Source: Cordilura impudica (Eukaryota > Arthropoda > Insecta > Diptera > Scathophagidae). Taken from it: DNA of 64,000 nt. The stretch is from NCBI GenBank assembly GCA_963682025.1, contig OY821521.1:193087575-193151574 (forward strand), given 5' to 3'. The notes under the pieces are model-generated. The model worked only from the letters and a program-made list of their open reading frames with translations. It had not been told where the DNA came from and did no database searches. The translations under genes were made by a program, and so were the position numbers. Numbering within the stretch: position 1 is the stretch's first letter; each line of letters opens with the position of its first letter. Shown in pieces: positions 56,340 through 64,000 of this stretch.

Positions 56340-57080
56340 GCTTTCATAGTACTTCATATTTTTTTGTATAGGAGGTGCCAAGCCCACTAATGCCATTTCG
56401 CCTATTTTTTATCTGACTACTCACATTAATATCTGATGGACTCGTAGAAAGTGTCAATGCTTTACCTTTTATAGTACTCCAGTTATGTGATATTATATAT
56501 TTACAATGTATGGGCGATGCCACGCCCACTGCTTCGATCACGCCCATATCTTGTTCGACTAATCACATGAATAACCTATGAGCTCACACAAAGTCCCAAG
56601 ACTCTCACTAAAGCATTACCCTAGATACATATATGGCATTTAATATTTACTTTGTATGGTGGTTGCCAAGCCCATTGGTCCGATCCCGCCCATTTCTTGT
56701 CCGACTACTCACATTAATAATAGATGACCTCAGGCAAATTTGCAAAGCTGTCTCTCTAATAGTACTCCAGATATATAGTATTGAATAATTACATTGTATG
56801 GGAAGTGGCACGCCCACTTAACCGATCCCGGCCATTTTCGGCATGGCTACTATCATTAATAATAGGCGACCTCCCACAAATTTGAAAAGCTCTCCCAGTC
56901 ATAGTACTCAATATATATGATATTAAAAATCACCTTGTCTGGGAAGTGCCACGCCCACTAAAAATGAAAAAAAAAAATTAATTTTTAGCCTATAGTTCCT
57001 TGCAGATACACAATAAGATTCTGCAAAAATTTCAGGGAGATCGGTCCAATGGTTTAATCTCCTATAAGCTACAAACAAAT
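56340..57080 (+). repeat. Tandem repeat, about 141-bp unit, five units
   Basis: The landmark 'gtgccacgcccact' or variants recurs near 56377, 56516, 56658, 56800 and 56943 (spacing 139-143). Each unit also has 'actactcacattaat' and 'tagtactccagatat'. The array ends in a distinct tail ('gcagatacacaataag', 'gggagatcggtccaatgg') and (ACAA)n at 57070. No coding capacity. Confidence 0.88.
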
Positions 57081-57099
57081 AAATAAACAAACAAACAAA

Positions 57100-57548
57100 T
57101 GTAAAAGCACGAAAATACCTAAAATTTTTGTTAATCATGTTAATAATATTGAACATCATTGTAAAATATCTGGCCAGTTAAATGTAGAATCTAGCTTCTT
57201 TTTGTCTCTTAGTGTTGACAACCTCGGTTGTAAGATTATGTTTAGAATACGAGTAAAGGGTATCAAAAATTCAGCACAGCCGAATTTAACACTCTTATTT
57301 GTTTTTATTAGGAAAATCTGGACAACATTCCGCAATTGCCCGCTTATCAGTTACATCTACACATATTTATAAATGTTAGCTGACGTCGAGATGCTTTTCA
57401 ACGAACTGACATACGATCGTATTATCTATAAGAAACATAAACTTGAATCTCATTTAGACATTATCTTTAAGTTTGAGTACATATAAAATTGAAAGCACTA
57501 TCAAAATTAGTTTAATTTCAAAGGTCTTCGACAAACATTCAAAGCGCT
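57100..57548. promoter_or_regulatory. Upstream region of Ass
   Basis: A repeat tail at 57245-57300 ('gggtatcaaaaattcagc', 'acagccgaatttaacactct') is the same as at 3770-3830. The remaining roughly 240 bp before the ATG is the likely promoter and 5' UTR of Ass. I see no unambiguous TATA box. Confidence 0.4.
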
Positions 57549-58907
57549 ATGTCGGAAAAAGTAGTTTTAGCCTATTCTGGTGGCTTAGATACTTCGTGCA
57601 TTCTCAAATGGTTAATTGAAAAAGGTTATGATGTAATCTGTGTAATGGCCGATGTAGGCCAACAGGAAGATTTTGAGGCTGCCCGACTAAAGGCCCTTAA
57701 AATTGGTGCTAAAGCTGTGGTGATAAAGGTGGTTAAAGAGGAATTTGTTAGGAACTACATATGGCCGGCTATACAAATGGGTTTGATATATGAAGAAAGA
57801 TATTTATTGGGCACCTCATTGGCTAGGCCGTGTATTACGGTGGCTCTAGTGGAGGCCGCTAAGCAATTCAAGGCCAAATATATAGCCCATGGTGCTACGG
57901 GCAAGGGGAATGATCAAGTGAGATTTGAATTGTGTGCCTATGCCCTGATGCCCGAGATTAAGGTAGTTAATTTAAAAATGCTTCATATCGCCCAGATTTT
58001 GTTAATAAAAAAGTTCTTAATAGATTATAGCTCCTTGGCGTGATGATGAATTTTGTCAAAGTTTTCAAGGACGTTTGGATTTAATTGAATATGCCAAACT
58101 TCATGATATACCAGTAACAGCCAAACCGGCCACACCTTGGAGTACCGATGCCAATATTCTACACATTAGCTACGAATCGGGTGTTTTGGAAGATCCCAAT
58201 CATACTGCCCCCGAATCTTTGTATGAAATGACCCGAGATCCTTTAACAGAGGCCCCGAAAATACCTCTGCATGTCAAGATTACTTTTGAACAGGGTTTAC
58301 CCATTAAATTGAACGACAAGGATCAAACGCCTTTGGAAATTTTAGAATTTCTAAATTATGTTGCCGGTTCATATGGCATTGGTCGCATTGATATTGTGGA
58401 AAATCGCTTTGTTGGCTTGAAATCGAGAGGTGTTTATGAGACGCCTGGCGGCACAGTACTTTTTCAAGCCCACCAAGATCTGGAAGTATTTTGTTTGGAT
58501 AGAGAAGTAAGAAATTAATTTAAATCTCTGGTCTACTTAATTAATTTACTTTTCATTTCTTTTTGCTAAAGGTTTTACGTTGCAAACAATATCTCAGAGA
58601 TCGCATGGCCGATTATGTTTATAATGGTTTTTGGTTTAGTCCTGAAGCTGTCTATGTTCGACAATGTTTGGCATTATCACAGGCCAATGTTTCCGGTCAT
58701 GTTACCATGGAATTAAGGCCCGGCTATTGTCAGGCTGTAGCCAGGCAATCTTTGTCTCTGTCAGAGTCTTTGTATAATCACGAATTGGTGTCCATGGATG
58801 TTCATGGTGGTTATGTGCCACGAGATGCCTCCGGTTTTATAGCGATTAATGCTTTGCGCCTTAGAGAACACGTTAGAGCTTTTGGTTGCTATGAAGTTAA
58901 AAAGTAA
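57549..58907 (+). CDS. Ass: Argininosuccinate synthase, three exons
   Basis: This enzyme joins citrulline and aspartate with ATP to make argininosuccinate (arginine synthesis, citrulline recycling), normally as a cytosolic homotetramer. Exons 57549-57962, 58024-58506 and 58572-58907 join in phase 0 across introns of 61 and 65 bp, giving 410 residues (human ASS1 has 412). Seen: N-type ATP pyrophosphatase loop [10 protein letters not shown] at about residues 8-17; second signature [13 protein letters not shown] at about 115-127; [12 protein letters not shown] across the first splice; [27 protein letters not shown]-terminal [16 protein letters not shown]. No frameshift or missing active-site motif. 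The second-exon acceptor (AATAG|ATTATAG) was chosen because it restores the family sequence. Confidence 0.96.
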
Positions 58908-58911
58908 TAAA
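58906..58911 (+). terminator. AATAAA poly(A) signal overlapping the Ass stop codon
   Basis: AATAAA begins with the last two bases of the TAA stop at 58905-58907. It is followed by a T-rich stretch, so the 3' UTR could be only a few tens of bases long. Confidence 0.5.
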
Positions 58912-60204
58912 GTTTTTATTTTTTTAACTTCGGTTTTTGGTGTGATTTTCTTTTTTCTTTTTACAATTAGTTTCTTTTTATTGTTCGTTTAGAATGCGCT
59001 GGTGGCTGCCTTTTATTGAGTTTTTTCGATCACTTTTATTTGAAGTTTTTCTACAAAGGTCACGTAATCAATCAAGCTCTTGATTAGCGTACGAAAATCA
59101 TGTTCATGTTGGCTTTGTTAAAGGGGCCACTGATAATGTTTTGTAACTGTTAACTGTTGACGTTTTGAGTTTTTTTTTGGGGGGGTTTACATACACATGT
59201 ACAAAATGGTCTTTAACCAAAAAGGTTTTTTTATTTTAGTTTTCCAATTCTTAAAGCATAATCTGAATTTTTAGAGCACAACAGGTTTTTGTTCTTAGAT
59301 TTTTTTTAGCTCAAAGAAATGATGTTTAGATCATTAATAGAGGATTAAAATATACGATATTACGCCATAACCTTGCCAGCAGATATAACCAAGAATCATA
59401 TATATGATTCAATATATGATTCTTGCTATTACCCATTGAAAGCACACATTTTTTGTCATTGATGGATTTAAAACTCAATAAGTATTCCCAACAACAAAAT
59501 GTCCGAAAAAATTAAATCACTGTTGAAGCTGCATATTTAACTTAACAAATTAATTTTAATTAATGGCAATCTTGAGAAACCTTTTGTTTGTGTTCTTTAT
59601 AAAAAGAAAAACTTTTTCGTTAGTTTTGGTTGGGTTTGTTGTTTTTGTTGTATGCATTTTTTTTAAAGTTTCTGTTGCTACATTTAACAGTTTGGAAATA
59701 AGAAAACTGTTTCTAATTACTTGTGTTGTTTTTAAGTGGATTTTGTTGTTGATGTTTAATGTGGAAAATATTTGAAATATTTTTTGGAAAGTTTAGACAG
59801 AGAAGAGAGCTGGTTTTCGTTGTGCATTGTTAGTTAGTTTCACTGAGAATTAAAAAGAATCACAAGGGGTCATATCGACGTAACAAAAATGTATATTGTT
59901 TTGCACAACTGTTCTTTAAATAGAATAACATATATTTATAAAAATATAAAATAAAGTTTTTATATCACAAAGTCCAAACCGTGCTGCTATAAACTAAATT
60001 TGAGAATTAGGATCCCAAGAGTACTAAAGGGTTAATTTTATACAAAATATTTTCTAAATATTTATATATATATTTAGAAAATATTTTTTTTAGAATTATC
60101 TGATACAATATTAATAACAAGTTTTATTAAAATCGTTTCGCATGTATCTATTATTATTTTTTTATATCGAATTGAAAACATGCATTATGTGGTGCAATAT
60201 TTAT
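58912..60204. other. Intergenic DNA after Ass
   Basis: Includes a near-palindrome around 59391-59425 ('caagaatcatatatatgatt' and 'atatatgattcttg') and an inverted pair at 60045-60090 ('aaatattttctaaatattta' and its complement). The open frame at 59563 is hydrophobic and T-rich, with no domain. No gene recognised. Confidence 0.45.
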
Positions 60205-60958
60205 TTCATTAAAATAAAATAAAATAAAACAAAAAAAAAAAAATAAATAAATAAAATAAAGTAAAATGAAATGAAATAAAAAAGAATAAAATAAAATAAA
60301 AGAAATAAAATAAAATAAAAAAATAAAATAAAATAAAGTAAAACAAAACAAAATTAAAATAAAATAAAATAAAATAAATTAAAGTAAAACAAAACAAAAT
60401 AAAATAAAATGAAATAAAATAAAATAAAAAAAATAAAATAAAATAAAATAAAATAAAATAAAATAAAATAAACTAAAATAAAATAAAATAAAATGAAATA
60501 AAATAATATAAAATAAAATAAAATAAAATAAAATAAAGTAAAACAAAAGAAAACAAAATAAAATAAAATAAAATAAAATAAAATAACATAAAATAAAATA
60601 AAATAAAATAAAATAAAATAAAATAAAATAAAATAAAATAAAATAAAATAAAATAAAATAAAATAAAATAAAATAAAATAAAATAAAATAAAATAAAATA
60701 AAATAAAATAAAATAAAATAAAATAAAATAAAATAAAATAAAATAAAAAAAAATAAAGTAAAATAAAATAAAATAAAATAAAATAATATTAAATAAAATA
60801 ACATAAAATAAAATAAAATAAAATCAAAAAATATAAAATAAAATAAAACTGAAATTAAATAAAATAAATTAACATAGAATAAAATAGAGTGAAATTAAAT
60901 AATATGAAATAAAATAAAATAAAATAAAATAAAATAAAATAAAATAAATATAAGAAAA
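60205..60958 (+). repeat. Long (AAAAT)n pentanucleotide microsatellite
   Basis: About 750 bp of AAAAT units with occasional variants (AAAAC, AAAGT, AAAT). The cleanest stretch is about 60590-60745. It ends exactly where the Copia LTR begins. Confidence 0.97.
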
Positions 60959-61143
60959 TGTGAATTGGCAACACTTAAATAAATGAATTCTGTTCTACTT
61001 GTCGTCACAACTCTCTATACGCTCTTATGTTTAATTTGTTTTTCTTGTCAATAACTAAAAATATAATGTTATTCTTCTTTTTCAACTTTTACTGAATAAA
61101 CTGTTTTATATCAAACGGACTTCAAATATAATTATTTCCAACA
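60959..61143 (+). repeat. Copia-type 5' LTR
   Basis: Starts TGTGAATTGGCAACAC and ends CCAACA immediately before a primer-binding site. Contains AATAAA at 61095. About 185 bp, within the range of Copia LTRs. The other LTR is outside the window, so the left boundary rests on the TG start and the edge of the microsatellite. Confidence 0.7.
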
Positions 61144-61158
61144 GGTTATGGGCCCAGG
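61144..61158 (+). other. Copia primer-binding site
   Basis: GGTTATGGGCCCAG directly after the LTR is the same kind of initiator-tRNA-Met-derived site known for Drosophila copia. Confidence 0.8.
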
Positions 61159-61277
61159 TCCCGCAGAAAATAAATAAAATATAAAGTATTTTTTACATAA
61201 TAATTAAAGCGTGTGTCGCGTATTTTTACTGGAAAGATTTGTTGTATTGTTTTACGTACACAATCAGAGGGAGTCTC

Positions 61278-64000
61278 ATGATGTCGTCATTATTTCAAAT
61301 TGACAAATTGGAGGAATCGAATTACTCAACATGGAGCATCCAAATGAAAAGCATATTGATCCACAGTGATCTGTGGGGTGTGGTATGTGGACGAGATGTA
61401 AAACCAGAGGATACTGCATCCGCGGCATTAACTCTATACGAATCAAAAAATGAAAAAGCTTTAGCTTCAATGTTGTTGAGTGTGAAGTCAACTCAGCTTA
61501 ACCACATTAAGAGCTGTGTGTCAGCATCGGAAGCATGGCGAATACTACGAGAAGTCCATCAACCCAAGGGACCGGCGAGAAAAATTATGCTGTTTAAAAA
61601 ATTGTTATACCAATCTATGAAAGAAGGTGTCAGTATGAGTGCTCATATAAATGAATTTTCAAGCTTAATAGACCAGTTGTCTGAAATAGGAGTTGTTGTA
61701 CCAGACGAGATGCTAGTTATTTTGTTATTGTCAAGCTTGCCAAAACCATATGAAGGATTCGTTATTGCGATGGAGTCTAGGGATTCATTACCTAACTTGT
61801 CGGTTTTGAAGGTTAAGTTATTGGAAGAGGGTGCGCGCCAACAAGAAGGTAACGCCAACCATAACAATAACAACAGCCCTGCCGAGGTTTTGAACCAAGC
61901 ACGAGCGAATGGAAGTTTCAATTACAAACAACCGCATAACGAAAAGAGACAACAATATGACCACGATCGCAACAAAAATAACAACAGTTCTGCTAAAGAC
62001 AAAAAATGTTACAATTGTGGCCGCAGAGGACATTTTGCATCAAAGTGTAAAGCCAAAGATAAACGCGAAAAATTCGAAAATAAAAGAGAATTTAATTGTT
62101 TCGTATCATTGGCAGCAATGCAAACTGTAAGTAAAAACAACAATGTACAGTGGTGTGTAGATAGTGGCGCTTCGTCGCATTTCTGTTGTAGTTATGATTT
62201 GTTCGAAGAATATGATAAATGCAGCGAGTTGGTATATTTGCCTAACAATAACAGTTTGAAAGTAATTGGCCGTGGTAGTGTTGTAATTAACGACAATAAT
62301 AATAAAATTTATCTGAGAAACGTTTTACATGTGCCAGAGCTTAAAGGAAATTTTATTTCAATAAGCAAAATTATAGACAGTGGCAAGATTGTTGTATTTA
62401 AAGAAAATTTTGTAGAAGTAAAAGACAAAGACAACTTTTCAATATTAAAAGCATTTAACAACAATGGAATTTTTCTGTATGAAGTAAAACAAAATAGATG
62501 TATGAACGTAAAGCAGCAAAATAATTTTATGAACTGGCATTTAAAGTATGGACATGTTAATTTTACTTGCTTAAAAGATATGTTTAAAAATAACATAGTT
62601 ATCGGGCTTAAATTGAAGGATATTGGCAACGACCCCGTATGCGAAACATGTTGTAAATCCAAAATTACTGTGAAACCTTTTGAAAGATCAGAATCTAGAG
62701 CAGGAAAATTGCTCGAAATCGTGCATAGTGATATTTGTGGACCAGTTAATGTGCCATCAATTGCTGGCTCCAGATATTTTGCCACATTTATTGATGATAA
62801 GTCACGGTATACAGTTGTGTTTTTTATTAAAACAAAGGACCAAGTATTTAACGCCTTCAAAGAGTACAAAACACTGGTTGAAAAACAAACCGGTTGTCAA
62901 ATAAAATGTTTACGGACAGATAATGGCCGAGAATATGTAAATAAAGATTTCAACAAATATTTGATCGATAATGGTATAAAAAGGCAACTTACTGTGCCCT
63001 ACACGCCCCAACAAAATGGTGTGGCCGAAAGAGCCAACAGGACGTTAGTTGAGATGAGCCGCAGTATGTTGTTAGAAGCCAGACTCGAGGAGAAATTTTG
63101 GGCTGAAGCCGTGTTAACTTCAGTCTATTTGCGTAATAGGGCAACAACAAAAGTTTTGATTGACAAAACACCTTTCGAAGTTTGGCATGGATATAAGCCA
63201 TCAGTGGCCCATTTAAAGGTATTTGGTACGAAGGCCATAGTTCTAGACAAAACCCACCACAAAAAGTTTTTACCTAAGGGCAATGAGATGATTATGATCG
63301 GATATAGTGAACAAGCTAAGGCATACAGACTATATGATCAAACATCGAGAAAAGTGTACGTAAGTCGTGACGTAATATTCATAGAGGGAAAATATTGTAG
63401 CGAAGTAGAGCAACACGAAATCCCGAATGCTGTATTTTTTGGTGAGTTTTTAAATACGACGGATAATGACTCCAATCATAAAAGCAACGACGAACAACAA
63501 AGAGCAGAAGTTGAGCCCGTAGATATTCAACAAATTAATAAAAATAGCATCGACTCTGAAGCTGACCAGGCAGAAGAAGCAGAAACCCTTGACGCAAACC
63601 CAGAAGAACTGCCGACAAAAATTGGTCCTGGACGCCCTAGATTGATGAGAACTGGCTCTGTGGGTCGCCCTAAAAAGGCCTACAATACTTTGAACACGAT
63701 TAAAGTCGAAATTCCGGACAGTGTCAATGAAGCAATTAACGGTCCGAATGCTGAGGAATGGAAAACTGCAATGAAAAATGAGTACACGTCCCTAATAAAA
63801 AATAATACGTGGGAGTTATCTGACCTGCCGAAAGGCCAAAAACCTGTGAGGTGTAAATGGGTCTTTTCAGTGAAAAAAGACAAAGACGGTAATGTCAAAA
63901 AGTTTAAGGCGAGACTTGTTGCAAAAGGTTGCAGCCAAAAATATGGAGTGAATTATATGGAGACTTTTTCACCGGTTGTAAGGTACGCCAATATTCGGTT
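61278..64000 (+). CDS. Copia-type gag-pol polyprotein, open to the window end
   Basis: A single frame stays open for about 907 codons and leaves the window. Domains in order: Gag N-terminal region (KLEESNYSTWSIQMKSIL); CCHC zinc knuckle CYNCGRRGHFASKC near residue 244; aspartic protease VDSGASSHF near 294; pre-integrase H-C-C (HLKYGH, CETCCKSK) near 420-455; integrase catalytic Asp in HSDICGP (about 484), Asp in RTDNGREY (about 548) and Glu in NGVAERANRT (about 583); start of reverse transcriptase EEWKTAMKNEY, KCKWVFSVKKD, ARLVAKG (about 826 onward). Gag before Pol with integrase before RT defines Ty1/copia order. No stop or frameshift is seen here, so the copy may be young. The RT catalytic YxDD, RNase H and 3' LTR lie beyond 64000. 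Confidence 0.95.
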   Translation, partial: MMSSLFQIDKLEESNYSTWSIQMKSILIHSDLWGVVCGRDVKPEDTASAALTLYESKNEKALASMLLSVKSTQLNHIKSCVSASEAWRILREVHQPKGPARKIMLFKKLLYQSMKEGVSMSAHINEFSSLIDQLSEIGVVVPDEMLVILLLSSLPKPYEGFVIAMESRDSLPNLSVLKVKLLEEGARQQEGNANHNNNNSPAEVLNQARANGSFNYKQPHNEKRQQYDHDRNKNNNSSAKDKKCYNCGRRGHFASKCKAKDKREKFENKREFNCFVSLAAMQTVSKNNNVQWCVDSGASSHFCCSYDLFEEYDKCSELVYLPNNNSLKVIGRGSVVINDNNNKIYLRNVLHVPELKGNFISISKIIDSGKIVVFKENFVEVKDKDNFSILKAFNNNGIFLYEVKQNRCMNVKQQNNFMNWHLKYGHVNFTCLKDMFKNNIVIGLKLKDIGNDPVCETCCKSKITVKPFERSESRAGKLLEIVHSDICGPVNVPSIAGSRYFATFIDDKSRYTVVFFIKTKDQVFNAFKEYKTLVEKQTGCQIKCLRTDNGREYVNKDFNKYLIDNGIKRQLTVPYTPQQNGVAERANRTLVEMSRSMLLEARLEEKFWAEAVLTSVYLRNRATTKVLIDKTPFEVWHGYKPSVAHLKVFGTKAIVLDKTHHKKFLPKGNEMIMIGYSEQAKAYRLYDQTSRKVYVSRDVIFIEGKYCSEVEQHEIPNAVFFGEFLNTTDNDSNHKSNDEQQRAEVEPVDIQQINKNSIDSEADQAEEAETLDANPEELPTKIGPGRPRLMRTGSVGRPKKAYNTLNTIKVEIPDSVNEAINGPNAEEWKTAMKNEYTSLIKNNTWELSDLPKGQKPVRCKWVFSVKKDKDGNVKKFKARLVAKGCSQKYGVNYMETFSPVVRYANIR

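Noticed and set aside
60154..60804. Long minus-strand frames of Ile/Leu/Phe/Tyr repeats
   Set aside because: Translation of the (AAAAT)n microsatellite, not genes.

Overview
The window looks like a transposon-rich, AT-rich chromosome segment from a higher fly. Hsf and argininosuccinate synthase are clearly dipteran in sequence and intron layout. The interspersed repeats (ACGGACGG-containing elements, Helitron-like elements, PIF/Harbinger-type MITEs) suggest a calyptrate fly of the blow fly, flesh fly or house fly type; this placement is inference and the species cannot be fixed from sequence alone. Three host genes appear intact. Most of the rest is mobile DNA in various states of decay, much of it nested. 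Layout. 1-9.3 kb: repeat remnants, a decayed Tc1 element with exact TA-flanked ends, a short Helitron-like copy, a very AT-rich island and a TTA-flanked MITE. 9.28-13.73 kb (minus): heat shock factor, whose eight coding exons I could join in frame to 772 codons. 17.13-22.13 kb (plus): a six-exon Arg/Ser-rich protein gene of 599 codons whose first intron holds a Merlin-like DNA transposon with roughly 320-bp inverted arms. 23.47-25.65 kb: a Transib element (the superfamily related to RAG1) whose ends begin with CACAGTG, the canonical V(D)J recombination signal heptamer, flanked by a CGACG 5-bp duplication. 26.5-28.9 kb: a decayed, intron-containing Vac14 gene fragment between short direct repeats. 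28.9-39.7 kb: a pogo/Tigger relic, a hAT-type element with a nested repeat, Helitron-like DNA, a piggyBac element inserted into an older repeat, and an unclassified DDE-like transposon with an internal duplication. 40.6-46.0 kb: a large degenerate 18-bp minisatellite interrupted by a mariner relic and two Helitron-like copies. 46.8-57.3 kb: a complete copy of the commonest repeat, a foldback element, a 175-bp tandem repeat, several MITEs, a Tc1 relic, a PIF/Harbinger derivative with a MADF-domain remnant, and a 141-bp tandem repeat. 57.55-58.91 kb (plus): argininosuccinate synthase in three exons. 60.2-64.0 kb: a long (AAAAT)n microsatellite followed directly by the 5' LTR, primer-binding site and open gag-pol frame of a Copia element that runs off the window. 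The host genes are functionally unrelated: a stress transcription factor, a probable RNA-processing SR protein and an amino-acid/urea-cycle enzyme. The exon joins for Hsf, the SR gene and Ass were checked by reading frame and splice signals. No tRNA, rRNA or CRISPR was recognised. The name 'R1 repeat' is used below for the commonest interspersed element, best seen at 46794-47563; it is unrelated to the rDNA R1 retrotransposon.
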